A DNA stretch of 64,000 bases, taken from contig NZ_CAJPUY010000002.1 of the NCBI RefSeq assembly GCF_905397275.1, positions 310,001 through 374,000 on the forward strand, in the 5' to 3' direction. The notes under the pieces are model-generated. The model was not told the origin of the DNA and did not search any database. It saw only the letters and a program-made list of their open reading frames with translations. Positions 30,286-40,416 of the stretch are shown here, in pieces. A program made the position numbers and the translations under genes. The number at the start of each line of letters is the position of its first letter. Within the stretch, counting starts at the first letter, position 1. This stretch comes from Cupriavidus yeoncheonensis (lineage in GTDB: Bacteria; Pseudomonadota; Gammaproteobacteria; Burkholderiales; Burkholderiaceae).

Positions 30286-32409
30286 TCAGCCCTGGCCGGG
30301 AACAATGGTGTCGCGCGCGGCAGACGCCCCGTCGCCACCGCCGCCTTCGGCCGGCTCGCCAGCTCCGCCTGCGGCGGGTTCAGCGGCTTCGGCGCCTTCC
30401 GCGGACTGCTCGGCAGCGTGCTCGGCCGCGATCTCCGCCGCGGCTTCCGCCGAGACTTCAGCGGCTTCCTCGTCGCTTTCGAGTTCTTCTTCGGGCAACG
30501 CGCCCTCACCGGCAAACACTTCAAGCACCCGGCACGACACATCGAGCGCGATCTCGTCGATGGCGCCGATCTCCAGCAGCACCTGGGTGCCACGCTGGGC
30601 TTGCGCCAGTTCCGGCACGCGCGTGACCAGCGGGATCTCCATGAAGCGCACCGCGCCCTCCTTGAGCGTGGTAACCATCATGCGCTCGCGGCTTTCCTGC
30701 TGCAGCCAGCGCAGGCACCAGTAGCGCTCCATGGTGGACTGGTGGTCGGCATAGGCCGCGTAGGTGCCTTCGAAATCCGCCACCGCTGCCAGCAGGTCGG
30801 CGTCCTTCGGCTTGAACGGCGCCACCAGCTTGGCCGTGATGCCATGCTGCGCCACCGCCAGGATCTGCCACTGGTTGACCAGGTCGACATAGCGGCGCAG
30901 CGGCGAGGTACTCCACGCGTACTGCGCCACGCCCAGGCCTTCGTGCGGGGCCGGGTAGGTCTGCATGCGGGTGCGGTGCATGCCCCAGGCCTTCTGCGTA
31001 CGGTAGATGCCCGGCACGCCATTGTCGGCCAGCAGCTTGCCCCACGTGCTGTTGGCCAGGATCATCAGCTCGGCCACGATCTTGTCCAGCGGCGAGCCGC
31101 GCTTGCGCTGTTCGATCCGCACGCGCTGGCTGCCATCATCCTGGTCGTCCAGATAGAAGTTGAAGTCCGCGCGATTGTGCGATTCGGGCCGCAGGCCGCT
31201 GGCCAGGCGGGCCTTCTGGCGTTCGTCATGCAGTGCGCCGGCGAAGTGCCACAGGCGCGTGAGTTCGGCGCGGAACGGATAGTCGCCGGTGCCGTCGGCG
31301 AGCGACGCCTCGGTGATGACATCGTCGAGCAGGTTGTGGCGCAGGTTGGCCGCGATCATCACCATCTCGGCGCGCGTCTCGCTGCCCAGCACCTGCCAGA
31401 ACCGTGGCTCGACCGTCACGTAGAGCGACAGCGCGGGGCACTGGCGGCCTTCCTGCAGCGTGTAGCGCTCGACCACGGCGTCGGGCAGCATGGTGATCTT
31501 GTCGCCCGGGAAGTAGACCGTGGACAGGCGATGGCGCGCGATCGCGTCGAGCGGCTCGCCACGGCGGATGCCAAGCGCGGGCGCGGCAATATGGATGCCG
31601 ACGCGCAGGTTGCCGTCCGGCAGCTCGGTGACGGACAGCGCGTCGTCGATCTCGGTGGTGGTGACGTCGTCGATCGAGAACGCCTGCACGTCGGCCACGG
31701 GCAGGTCGGCAAGCGGCTCGGGTACGTCGATCTCCGGGAAGCCCGTGCCCTTCGGGAAGCACTCGGCGAGGAACTTGGCCTCGTGCAGCGCGCGCGCGCT
31801 GGCCACACCGCCGACGGCCACCATCAGGCGCATCGGCGTCATGCCGAGCGCCGTGCAGGCGGCGTCCATCGCCTTGTATTCCAGGCTGTTCTTGTCCGGC
31901 TTGAACAGCAGTTGCAGCACCTTGTTGCGGAACGGTTCCGGCAGGGTCAGCGCCTTGAGCTGGTCTTCGTATTCGGTCTGCAGGAGCGCCTGCTGCTTCT
32001 TGCGCTCGAGCGCGGCCAATGCGGCCTTGAGCTGGTCTTCCGGCGCGCGCTGGTAGCGCCCGCGGCCCTTGCGGCGGAAGTACACCGGGTTGCCATGCAG
32101 GGCCATGGCCAGCGCCGCCTGCTGCACGGGACCGGCATCCGCGCCGTAGTATTCGGCGGCCAGCTCGGCAAAGCCGAACTCGGCCTCCGGCGCGCATTCC
32201 CACAGGAAGTCGAGGTCGATCTCGGCGGTCATTTCGCCGGTCTGGCGCACCAGTTCGATCGCCGACGGCTGCGCAAACTGCAGCAGCACGTCGCGAGACT
32301 TGACCTTGGTGCGCTTGCCGGCCGGCAATTCGACCTGGTAGGCCTCGCCCTGCTGGGTCAGCACGGTGCCGGCGCGAATCTCGCCGCCTTCTTCGAACAG
32401 CAACTGCAT
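30286..32409 (-). CDS. RNase II/RNase R family exoribonuclease
   Basis: A 707-residue 3'-5' exoribonuclease. The RNB catalytic domain spans about 220-560 and holds the metal-binding core SIDDVTTTEIDDALSV; YPAPHEGLGVAQYAWSTSPLRRYVDLVNQ is the late RNB signature. The last 75 residues are a Glu/Ala/Gly-rich, probably disordered acidic tail, and the C-terminal S1-like part before it is short. It is the first of a minus-strand run with the TonB-like gene, aroE and mtgA. It could process or degrade structured mRNA; I give no gene symbol because rnb and vacB-type paralogues are hard to tell apart. Confidence 0.9.
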   Translation of the reverse strand: MQLLFEEGGEIRAGTVLTQQGEAYQVELPAGKRTKVKSRDVLLQFAQPSAIELVRQTGEMTAEIDLDFLWECAPEAEFGFAELAAEYYGADAGPVQQAALAMALHGNPVYFRRKGRGRYQRAPEDQLKAALAALERKKQQALLQTEYEDQLKALTLPEPFRNKVLQLLFKPDKNSLEYKAMDAACTALGMTPMRLMVAVGGVASARALHEAKFLAECFPKGTGFPEIDVPEPLADLPVADVQAFSIDDVTTTEIDDALSVTELPDGNLRVGIHIAAPALGIRRGEPLDAIARHRLSTVYFPGDKITMLPDAVVERYTLQEGRQCPALSLYVTVEPRFWQVLGSETRAEMVMIAANLRHNLLDDVITEASLADGTGDYPFRAELTRLWHFAGALHDERQKARLASGLRPESHNRADFNFYLDDQDDGSQRVRIEQRKRGSPLDKIVAELMILANSTWGKLLADNGVPGIYRTQKAWGMHRTRMQTYPAPHEGLGVAQYAWSTSPLRRYVDLVNQWQILAVAQHGITAKLVAPFKPKDADLLAAVADFEGTYAAYADHQSTMERYWCLRWLQQESRERMMVTTLKEGAVRFMEIPLVTRVPELAQAQRGTQVLLEIGAIDEIALDVSCRVLEVFAGEGALPEEELESDEEAAEVSAEAAAEIAAEHAAEQSAEGAEAAEPAAGGAGEPAEGGGGDGASAARDTIVPGQG

Positions 32410-32572
32410 CGATCGGTACTTTCAGAAATGCCGGGAACCCTGCCGCTCAGGCGGCAAAGACGCGGGTTCCGGGGAGATAGAGTGAGGGCCCCTGACGGGC
32501 GGGCTGGCCGCAAGTGCCAAAGTCAGAATGATACCGCACTGGTTCCGGCCTCCCGCCGGCCGGCCGGCGAAC

Positions 32573-32617
32573 GGTACGGCGGGTACGGCGGGTACGGCGG
32601 GTTCGGCGGGTTCGGCG
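32573..32617. repeat. Five tandem 9-bp repeats
   Basis: Three copies of GGTACGGCG followed by two of GGTTCGGCG, head to tail, between the SDR stop (32,635) and the exoribonuclease start (32,409). A truncated, altered sixth copy may follow (GCCGGATGG). This is a slippage-prone minisatellite that could vary in copy number between strains. It is not in a coding frame that I trust. Confidence 0.85.
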
Positions 32618-32634
32618 GCCGGATGGGGGTGGCG

Positions 32635-33408
<774 letters not shown>

Positions 33409-33412
33409 TCAG

Positions 33413-34018
33413 TCAGTCGGGGCTCCGGTCTGATGGACTGCGTTGCCGGGGTCCCCGAGAAGGCCGTGCCAGCAGGTCAGGCAAGAAGACCTCTGTCACG
33501 AGCATGATGCCGGCGCCGCGCCGGAATACGGAACGGCGCGCCGGCAGCATCGGTACCGGCGCCATGGCCGGCAGGATCCGCTGCAGCGCACGGCGCAGCG
33601 GGTGGTGCGGCAGCAGCCGCGCGAACTCGAACGGATCACGCCGCACGGCCGGGTCCACGAACAGGCGGCCGCCCAACGGGCGTTCGCCGAGCCCGCGCAG
33701 GAAAGGCCAGTCACGGCGCGCGTGGCGCTCGCGCACGACGGTGTGCGCGTAGATGGCCGGCTGCTCGTCGCAGATCAGCAGCACTTCACGGGTCAGCGCC
33801 GGTTCACGGCAACACTGACCGAGCGCCTGCCATTCGTCCGGATAGGGCCGCGCCGAATCCTGCAGCAGGCGGCGCACGCGAAAGCGTTCGGAGGCGGCCA
33901 CCAGCCGCGCGGTCAGCGAACCTTCGCCCGTGACCCAATGCCGCAGGTTCGGCGGGATCGCCGGATCGAAGGGCAGGTGGCAGGTCCAGCCGCAGCGGCG
34001 CGCGAACTGCGCGCTCAT
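33413..34018 (-). CDS. ubiC: Chorismate--pyruvate lyase
   Basis: Produces 4-hydroxybenzoate from chorismate, the first step of ubiquinone synthesis. From ATG 34018 it has 201 residues ([20 protein letters not shown]). Conserved parts are [32 protein letters not shown] and [11 protein letters not shown], with [19 protein letters not shown] at the C-terminus. Its ATG overlaps the stop of the upstream esterase gene by four bases (ATGA), so translation is probably coupled. Confidence 0.92.
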   Translation of the reverse strand: MSAQFARRCGWTCHLPFDPAIPPNLRHWVTGEGSLTARLVAASERFRVRRLLQDSARPYPDEWQALGQCCREPALTREVLLICDEQPAIYAHTVVRERHARRDWPFLRGLGERPLGGRLFVDPAVRRDPFEFARLLPHHPLRRALQRILPAMAPVPMLPARRSVFRRGAGIMLVTEVFLPDLLARPSRGPRQRSPSDRSPD

Positions 34019-34623
34019 GCCGCGCGGCCCGGCACTACGCCGCCGGGCCCATAGCCGCAGAAGGCCAGCACGTCGTCGACGTAGTCCGCGAACTCGCTGA
34101 TGCCGTGGTCGCTGCCCGAGATGATGCGGATATGTGCGCCCGTGCAGGCGGCAACCATCTCGCGGTAGTCGAGGACTTCGTCGCCCGTGGCGGCGAGCAG
34201 GTAATAGCGTTCCGGCCGGGTGATGGTGTCCACGCGCAGGTCGATCAGTTCCTGCATGTGGCGTGGCTCGACCGTGACCGAGCCGCCGCCATGCCACAGC
34301 GGCTGTTCGCCGATGTATTGCTGCAGGTCGGTCCACGGGTGGATGGCCGGGTTCAGCAGCACCGTGCGGCAACCATGACGCTCCCCGAGCCACCGTGCAT
34401 AGAAGCCGCCCAGCGAGGAACCCATGATCGCGATGTCCTGGTCGCCCCCCGCGCGCGCCGCGCTGATGGCGGCTTCGGCCTGGGCGATCGCCTGGGCGGG
34501 CGAGACATTGAGCAAGGGGCAGGCGTAGTAGCGCCCCACGCCCCACTCGCGCATGCGCTCCTGCACCAGCCGCGCCTTGAACGACTGCGGCGAGGAGCGG
34601 AATCCGTGCAGGTACAGCAGCAT
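34015..34623 (-). CDS. YqiA/YcfP family alpha/beta-fold hydrolase
   Basis: A 202-residue serine esterase, starting [17 protein letters not shown] at 34,623 (an in-frame start 13 codons upstream runs into mpl). The nucleophile is in [14 protein letters not shown], and the acid and His come from the region [12 protein letters not shown]. coli YqiA hydrolyses acyl-CoA and short esters, but the physiological substrate is unclear. It sits between mpl (10 nt upstream) and ubiC (4-nt overlap), a three-gene unit. Confidence 0.87.
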   Translation of the reverse strand: MLLYLHGFRSSPQSFKARLVQERMREWGVGRYYACPLLNVSPAQAIAQAEAAISAARAGGDQDIAIMGSSLGGFYARWLGERHGCRTVLLNPAIHPWTDLQQYIGEQPLWHGGGSVTVEPRHMQELIDLRVDTITRPERYYLLAATGDEVLDYREMVAACTGAHIRIISGSDHGISEFADYVDDVLAFCGYGPGGVVPGRAA

Positions 34624-34633
34624 GTCCTTGTCC

Positions 34634-36025
34634 TCAGCCGGCGGCGCCCTGGCCGAGCGCATCCAGCAACTTCTGGTGCACGCCGCCGAAACCGCCGTTG
34701 CTCATGACCAGCACCTGGTCGCCCGGGCGCGCCGCGGCGCGCACGGCCTCGACCAGTGCGCCGAGATCGTGGAAAGCCGCGGCCTTCTTGCCAAGCGGGG
34801 CCAGCGCGCCGGCGAGGTCCCAGCCGAGCGCGTCCTTGCCGCTCGGGGCGCCATAACCGAACACCAGGTCGGCCTGCTCGAGGCTGGCCGGCAGCTGCGC
34901 CTTCATCACGCCGAGCTTCATGGTGTTGGAGCGCGGCTCCAGCACGGCCAGGATGCGCGCGCCATCGACCCGGCGGCGCAGGCCTTCCAGCGTGGTCTGG
35001 ATCGCGGTGGGATGATGGGCGAAGTCGTCATAGACGGTCACGCCGCCCGCCACGCCGCGCACCTCCATGCGGCGTTTCACATTGGCGAAGCGGCCGAGCG
35101 ATTCGATGGCCTGCGCCGGGGGCACGCCGACATGGCGCGCGGCGGCAATGGCGGCCAGCGCGTTCATGCGGTTGTGAGTGCCCTGCAGGTCCCAGGTCAC
35201 GCGGCCCTGCACGGTCTCGCCGAACCATACGTCGAAGGCATCCTTGCCGCCGCCTGCGTTGCCTGCGTTGCCCGCGTCGCTTTCGCGCCAGTCACCGACG
35301 CCGAACTGCTCCGCCTCGCTCCAGCAGCCGCGCTCGAGCACGCGGGCCAGGCTCGCTTCAAGGCCGTTGACGATCAGCCGGCCCTGCCCCGGCACCGTGC
35401 GCACCAGGTGGTGGAACTGCGTTTCGATCGCGTCGAGATCCGGGAAGATGTCGGCGTGATCGTATTCGAGGTTGTTCAGGATGGCCGTGCGCGGACGGTA
35501 GTGGACGAACTTGCTGCGCTTGTCGAAGAAGGCGGTGTCGTACTCATCGGCCTCGATCACGAAGAAATCCGATTCCGTCACGCGTGCCGAGATGCCGAAG
35601 TTCTGCGGCACGCCGCCCACGAGGAAACCGGGGTTGTAGCCGGCATCTTCCAGGATCCACGCGAGCATCGACGTGGTGGTGGTCTTGCCGTGGGTACCGG
35701 CGACCGCCAGCACCCACTTGCCGGCCAGCACGTGCTCGCCCAGCCATTGCGGGCCCGACACGTAAGGCAGGTTGCGGTTGAGGATGGCTTCCATCAGCGG
35801 ATTGCCGCGCGACACCACGTTGCCGATCACGAACAAGTCAGGCTCCAGCGCGAGCTGGGCGGGATCGAAGCCTTCGATCAGCTCGATACCCTGGGCCTCG
35901 AGCTGGGTGCTCATCGGCGGATAGACATTGGCATCGCAGCCGGTGACACGATGACCCGCCTGCTTGGCGAGGACCGCCAGGCCGCCCATGAAAGTGCCGC
36001 AGATGCCAAGGATATGAATATGCAT
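34634..36025 (-). CDS. mpl: UDP-N-acetylmuramate:L-Ala-gamma-D-Glu-meso-DAP ligase
   Basis: Recycles the cell-wall tripeptide by joining it to UDP-MurNAc. From ATG 36025 it is 463 residues (MHIHILGICGTFMGGLAVLA). The ATP site is VAGTHGKTTTTSMLAWILEDAG, and YDDFAHHPTAIQTTL is the Mur-ligase C-terminal signature. Three in-frame 9-bp repeats (GNA-type, about 35,254-35,280) encode DAGNAGNAGGG in a surface loop, a possible slippage site. It is the first gene of mpl-yqiA-ubiC and divergent from the nucleotidyltransferase-like gene. Confidence 0.94.
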   Translation of the reverse strand: MHIHILGICGTFMGGLAVLAKQAGHRVTGCDANVYPPMSTQLEAQGIELIEGFDPAQLALEPDLFVIGNVVSRGNPLMEAILNRNLPYVSGPQWLGEHVLAGKWVLAVAGTHGKTTTTSMLAWILEDAGYNPGFLVGGVPQNFGISARVTESDFFVIEADEYDTAFFDKRSKFVHYRPRTAILNNLEYDHADIFPDLDAIETQFHHLVRTVPGQGRLIVNGLEASLARVLERGCWSEAEQFGVGDWRESDAGNAGNAGGGKDAFDVWFGETVQGRVTWDLQGTHNRMNALAAIAAARHVGVPPAQAIESLGRFANVKRRMEVRGVAGGVTVYDDFAHHPTAIQTTLEGLRRRVDGARILAVLEPRSNTMKLGVMKAQLPASLEQADLVFGYGAPSGKDALGWDLAGALAPLGKKAAAFHDLGALVEAVRAAARPGDQVLVMSNGGFGGVHQKLLDALGQGAAG

Positions 36026-36198
36026 GGGGTTCCCGGAAAGACTTGAGACCGGCCGGGCCGGTCGGCATGCCGGCTTGTGGTCCAGCGGGACCATGCCGGG
36101 CAGGAAGCCACTGATTGTACCCGAGCGCCTGCGCGCTTCGCTGCACTGCGGCAGCGCTGCGCCACCGGATGCGCGCCCCGCTCCGGTATCATCGGGAC

Positions 36199-36882
36199 AT
36201 GTCCCGCCACGCCCTTTCCGACCCCGTCCGCCTGCGCGAGGAGATCGCACAGGCCGCGGCACGCATGATTGCCGAAGACGGCGCCGACTACGCCACCGCG
36301 AAGCGCAAGGCCGCGCGCCAGTTGCTCGGCGACCAGCGCGTGGCCGGCGAATGGCTGCCCGATAACGAGATGATCGAGGCTGAAGTTCGCGCTTATCAGG
36401 CACTTTTCCACAGCGACACGCAGCCGCGCATCCTGGCGCTGCTGCGCCGGTTGGCCATCCTGGCCATGGAGGACCTGGCCGGCTTCCGGCCGTACCTGGT
36501 GGGTGCCGTGCTCAATGGCACCGCAACCGAGCATTCGGATATCTATCTGCAGTGCTTCTGCGACAGCGCCAAGGACGCCACGTTGCACCTGCTCAACGCG
36601 GGCGTCGGCTTCGAGACCAGTGAATCCCGCCATTTCGCCGGCCGCGGCGAGGTGGAGACCCTGAGCTTCCTGTGGAAAGGCCAGTGGCCCGACCGGCGCG
36701 AAGCGCGCCTGCTGGCCGGCGAGGTACGCGCCGCGCTGGGCACGCCGGTCGGTATTCATATTGCTCTGTATGATGCCGACGACGAACGCGGCGCCGCGCG
36801 CACCGATGCGAGCGGCCGTGCGGCCCGGGCCGACCTGCAAGCCGTGCGGGCGCTGCTTGGCGACGCCGACGCTGCGAACTGA
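36199..36882 (+). CDS. Uncharacterised protein with a nucleotidyltransferase-like motif
   Basis: A 227-residue protein from ATG 36199 (MSRHALSDPVRLREEIAQ). An alpha-helical N-terminal third (ARMIAEDGADYATAKRKAARQLLG) precedes the segment YLVGAVLNGTATEHSDIYLQCFC, which resembles the G-[GS]-x-SD-[IL] pattern of nucleotidyltransferase folds. A second acidic residue follows late. I do not recognise an established family member with a known function. It is divergent from mpl with a 173-nt gap, a pairing I believe is kept in relatives but cannot check. Confidence 0.7.
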   Translation: MSRHALSDPVRLREEIAQAAARMIAEDGADYATAKRKAARQLLGDQRVAGEWLPDNEMIEAEVRAYQALFHSDTQPRILALLRRLAILAMEDLAGFRPYLVGAVLNGTATEHSDIYLQCFCDSAKDATLHLLNAGVGFETSESRHFAGRGEVETLSFLWKGQWPDRREARLLAGEVRAALGTPVGIHIALYDADDERGAARTDASGRAARADLQAVRALLGDADAAN

Positions 36883-36954
36883 AGCACACCTGACCTGTCA
36901 GATTCACCATTTGCCGGCATCTGCGCCGAACCGCCGCCCGCTTACCGAGACACC

Positions 36955-37503
36955 ATGAGCACTCCCACCCAGAATCCTGTCCGCCGTTCCCGCCTGTGGC
37001 TGTGGATTGCCGTGGCCGTGGTGGCCTGCGCCGCCGGCGCGCTGGCCGGTCACTTCGTGTTCTCGCCGAAGCCTGCATCGGACCACGCGGTGGAAACCTT
37101 CTTCCAGACCCGCCTGCCCGACCCGGGCGGCACCGATATCGATCTCGGCAAGCTGCGGGGCAAGACCGTAGTGGTCAACTTCTGGGCGCCGTGGTGCGGA
37201 CCCTGCGTGGAAGAAATGCCCGAGCTGACCGCCCTGCATGCCGAGTATGCGGCCCGCAAGGTCGAGTTCGTCGGCATCGGCATCGATTCCGCCGCCAATA
37301 TCCAGCAGTTCATCAAGAAGGTGCCGGTGGCTTACCCGCTCGCGGTAGCTAGCTTCGCAGGCACCGAGCTGTCGCGCAATTTCGGAAACGATGCCGGGGG
37401 CCTTCCCTATACGGTCGTGATCAACCCGGATGGCTCGGTCAAGTACCGCAAGATGGGCCGCATCACGTCGGATGAATTGCGCTCCGTTCTGCCCCGTTCG
37501 TAG
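36955..37503 (+). CDS. TlpA-family thioredoxin-fold thiol-disulfide protein
   Basis: A 182-residue membrane-anchored periplasmic thioredoxin. One N-terminal membrane segment (LWLWIAVAVVACAAGALAGH) is followed by a domain with the redox pair in FWAPWCGPCVEEMPE and a cis-Pro region, GGLPYTVVINPDG. TlpA/ResA-type proteins reduce apocytochrome c or other envelope disulfides; the target here is unknown. It is 72 nt after the preceding gene. Confidence 0.92.
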   Translation: MSTPTQNPVRRSRLWLWIAVAVVACAAGALAGHFVFSPKPASDHAVETFFQTRLPDPGGTDIDLGKLRGKTVVVNFWAPWCGPCVEEMPELTALHAEYAARKVEFVGIGIDSAANIQQFIKKVPVAYPLAVASFAGTELSRNFGNDAGGLPYTVVINPDGSVKYRKMGRITSDELRSVLPRS

Positions 37504-37718
37504 GTGCAGTCGGCGGCATAAGGGCCTTCTTCAGCCAAGTTCGCCGAACCGTGTCGAAACTGCACTGAAACCGGGCGCATATTGGTGGAACGGGTCCAAT
37601 GTGGCCTAATCAACGCACCATGACCGTGCCGGCATGTGAAGGCTTGTATCGCCCGCTAGACAAATCCCTCTAAGCTACGGTAATCTCCGCGCAATTTCGT
37701 TGAACTGGTCGAGCCGCC

Positions 37719-38207
37719 GTGACTGCAACCCGCTCTATCCGTCGCTCTGCCCGCTACCGCAAGGTGCTGGTCCTGCATGGGCCGAACCTCAACCTGCTGG
37801 GCACGCGCGAACCGGAGACGTATGGGCACACCACGCTGGCCGATATCGACGCCGCACTGGCCCGGCATGCCGCCGATGCCGGTATCGCGTTGTCATCGTT
37901 CCAGTCCAACCATGAAGGGGCGCTCGTCGACCGCATCCATGCCGCACGCACGGAAGGGGTGGAATTCATCATCATCAACCCCGCCGCCTACACGCATACC
38001 AGCGTGGCGATACGCGATGCGCTGGCCGGCGTGGCCATTCCGTTTGTCGAAGTACACCTGTCGAACGTGCATCGCCGCGAGAGCTTCCGCCACCATTCCT
38101 ACTTCTCCGACCTCGCGGTCGGCGTGATCTGCGGGCTGGGCTGGCAAGGCTACCTGATGGCGCTGGACTATGCCCTCGGGCTGGAACAGCCGCCGCCAGG
38201 GGGCTGA
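37719..38207 (+). CDS. aroQ: 3-dehydroquinate dehydratase, type II
   Basis: Dehydrates 3-dehydroquinate in the shikimate pathway; dodecameric type II enzyme. It has 162 residues from a GTG at 37719 ([21 protein letters not shown]); a start nearer VLVLHG is not excluded. Motifs are [16 protein letters not shown] (catalytic Tyr/Arg region), [18 protein letters not shown], and [20 protein letters not shown] with the catalytic His. It precedes accB by 181 nt; aroQ-accB-accC is a common proteobacterial order. Confidence 0.95.
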   Translation: MTATRSIRRSARYRKVLVLHGPNLNLLGTREPETYGHTTLADIDAALARHAADAGIALSSFQSNHEGALVDRIHAARTEGVEFIIINPAAYTHTSVAIRDALAGVAIPFVEVHLSNVHRRESFRHHSYFSDLAVGVICGLGWQGYLMALDYALGLEQPPPGG

Positions 38208-38388
38208 GGCCCGCCGGCATACAAGGCTTTACCCGAATACATGAATGATGCGCGCCGCCTGTCGGCCGCGCCCGCAGCGTGTGCGGCAAGGCACCGCGGG
38301 CGTGGACAGCCGGTGGCCGTACCGACGATTTCTTCCGCCGCTGCCCCGCCAGGGCACGCCCGGACAACCTGATTCAGGAGGATAGAAG

Positions 38389-38853
38389 ATGGACCTGCGC
38401 AAGCTGAAGACGCTGATCGACCTGGTGGCCGAATCCGGCATCTCGGAGCTGGAAGTCACTGAAGGCGACGGCAAGGTACGCATCGTCAAGCAACCGCCCC
38501 AAGTCATCGCCGCGCCGATGGCCATGCCGCAGATGCAGGCGCTGCCGCCCATGCCCGGCGTCGCCCCCGCAGCCAGCGCACCGGTTGCTGCCGAGCCTGC
38601 CGCTGCGCAGCTCCCGGCTGGCCACGTGGTGACCTCGCCCATGGTCGGTACCTTCTACCGTGCCCCGTCGCCGGGCGCCGCGCCGTTCGTCAACGTTGGC
38701 GACACCGTCAAGGAAGGCCAGACCGTCTGCATCATCGAAGCCATGAAGCTGCTCAATGAGATCGAGTGCGACAAGGCCGGCGTGATCAAGGAAATCCTGG
38801 TCGAGAACGGCCAGGCAGTGGAATACGGCCAGCCGCTGTTCGTCATCGGCTGA
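38389..38853 (+). CDS. accB: Biotin carboxyl carrier protein of acetyl-CoA carboxylase
   Basis: Carries biotin between the carboxylase and transferase parts of acetyl-CoA carboxylase. It has 154 residues. The N-terminal segment [20 protein letters not shown] is followed by a Pro/Ala/Met-rich linker (35-78) and the biotinyl domain with [10 protein letters not shown] (Lys120). E. coli has EAMKMMNQIE, so the residues after the Lys are MKLL here. GGAGGATAGAAG precedes the ATG. A large hairpin separates it from accC. Confidence 0.96.
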   Translation: MDLRKLKTLIDLVAESGISELEVTEGDGKVRIVKQPPQVIAAPMAMPQMQALPPMPGVAPAASAPVAAEPAAAQLPAGHVVTSPMVGTFYRAPSPGAAPFVNVGDTVKEGQTVCIIEAMKLLNEIECDKAGVIKEILVENGQAVEYGQPLFVIG

Positions 38854-38859
38854 TGCTGT

Positions 38860-38893
38860 CCGGAGTGCCGCGCAGGACTGCGCGGCACTCCGG
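38860..38893 (+). other. 14-bp hairpin between accB and accC
   Basis: CCGGAGTGCCGCGC (38,860-38,873) pairs perfectly with GCGCGGCACTCCGG (38,880-38,893) around the 6-nt loop AGGACT. The stem begins 6 nt after the accB stop. The following bases (ATCTCGTGG) contain no T-run, so it is not a normal intrinsic terminator. It may cap accB mRNA ends or lower accC expression relative to accB. Confidence 0.7.
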
Positions 38894-39026
38894 ATCTCGT
38901 GGATGTTCGCACGTTGCGGCCCGCATCCCATGAAGCGGCCCCTGGCATCGCCAGTGTCCTGGCCGCACGCCCGGTGTGCCGCTGCGGCACCTGACGGGAC
39001 CGCTCCCGTTCTCGCAGAGAGAGACC

Positions 39027-40379
39027 ATGTTTGAAAAAATTCTGATCGCGAACCGCGGTGAAATTGCCCTTCGCATCCAGCGCGCCTGTCGCGAGCTGGG
39101 CATCAAGACTGTGGTGGTGTACTCGGAAGCCGACAAGGAAGCCAAGTACGTCAAGCTGGCCGACGAAGCCGTCTGTATTGGACCGCCCCCGTCGCCGCTG
39201 TCCTACCTGAACATGCCTGCCATCATCTCGGCCGCTGAAGTGACCGATGCGCAGGCCATCCACCCGGGCTACGGCTTCCTGTCGGAAAACGCCGACTTTG
39301 CCGAGCGCGTAGAGCAGTCCGGCTTCGTCTTCATCGGCCCGACCGCCGAGAGCATCCGCCTGATGGGCGACAAAGTCTCGGCCAAGCAGGCCATGATCAA
39401 GGCCGGCGTGCCGTGCGTGCCGGGCTCGGAAGGCGCGCTGCCCGAAGACCCGAAGGAAATCCTGGCCACCGCGCGCCAGGTCGGCTACCCGGTCATCATT
39501 AAGGCCGCCGGCGGCGGTGGCGGCCGCGGCATGCGCGTGGTGCACACCGAGGCCGCGCTGATCAATGCCGTCATCACCACGCGCGAAGAAGCCGGCCGCG
39601 CCTTCGGCAACCCCGAGGTCTACATGGAGAAGTTCCTGGAGAATCCGCGCCACGTGGAGATCCAGATCCTGGCCGACCAGCACAGGCAGGCCATCTGGCT
39701 GGGCGAGCGCGACTGCTCCATGCAGCGACGCCACCAGAAGGTGATCGAGGAAGCGCCCGCGCCGCACATCCCGCGGCGCCTGATCGAGCGCATCGGCGAC
39801 CGCTGCGCCGAGGCCTGCCGCAAGATGGGCTACCGTGGTGCCGGCACGTTCGAGTTCCTGTACGAGAACAACGAGTTCTACTTCATCGAGATGAACACGC
39901 GCGTGCAGGTGGAGCACCCGGTCACCGAGATGATCACCGGCATCGACATCGTGCAGGAGCAGATCCGCATCGCGTTTGGCGAAAAGCTGCGCTTCCGCCA
40001 GAAGGATGTGCAGTTCCGTGGCCATGCGATCGAGTGCCGCGTGAACGCCGAAGACCCCTTCAAGTTCACCCCGTCGCCGGGCCGCATCACCGCCTGGCAC
40101 ATGCCCGGCGGCCCCGGTGTACGCGTCGACTCGCACGCGTATGATGGCTACTTCGTCCCGCCGAATTATGATTCGATGATCGGCAAGATCATCACCTACG
40201 GCGCCACCCGCGAGCAGGCCATTGCCCGCATGCGGATCGCGCTGTCGGAAATGGTGGTGGACGGTATCCAGACCAACGTCCCGCTGCACCGCGAGCTGAT
40301 GATGGACGCCAACTTCATCGAAGGCGGCACCAGCATCCACTATCTCGAGCATCGGCTGGCGCAGCGCGAGAAAGCCTGA
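39027..40379 (+). CDS. accC: Biotin carboxylase of acetyl-CoA carboxylase
   Basis: ATP-dependent carboxylation of the AccB biotin. From ATG 39027 it has 450 residues ([21 protein letters not shown]). The ATP-grasp has [14 protein letters not shown] as its Gly-rich loop, [15 protein letters not shown], and [19 protein letters not shown] with catalytic Glu and Arg. The C-terminus is [15 protein letters not shown]. An in-frame start 17 codons upstream exists but has no family sequence. It is co-directional with accB and prmA. Confidence 0.97.
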   Translation: MFEKILIANRGEIALRIQRACRELGIKTVVVYSEADKEAKYVKLADEAVCIGPPPSPLSYLNMPAIISAAEVTDAQAIHPGYGFLSENADFAERVEQSGFVFIGPTAESIRLMGDKVSAKQAMIKAGVPCVPGSEGALPEDPKEILATARQVGYPVIIKAAGGGGGRGMRVVHTEAALINAVITTREEAGRAFGNPEVYMEKFLENPRHVEIQILADQHRQAIWLGERDCSMQRRHQKVIEEAPAPHIPRRLIERIGDRCAEACRKMGYRGAGTFEFLYENNEFYFIEMNTRVQVEHPVTEMITGIDIVQEQIRIAFGEKLRFRQKDVQFRGHAIECRVNAEDPFKFTPSPGRITAWHMPGGPGVRVDSHAYDGYFVPPNYDSMIGKIITYGATREQAIARMRIALSEMVVDGIQTNVPLHRELMMDANFIEGGTSIHYLEHRLAQREKA

Positions 40380-40416
40380 CGCGGCAACTGCCGCACTGCT
40401 GTACAAAGGGAAGCCC

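Noticed and set aside
36199..36882. Protein read as a UDP-N-acetylmuramate ligase because it is beside mpl
   Set aside because: It lacks the ATP-binding GTHGKT motif and the Mur ligase fold pattern, so only an unknown-function call is justified.
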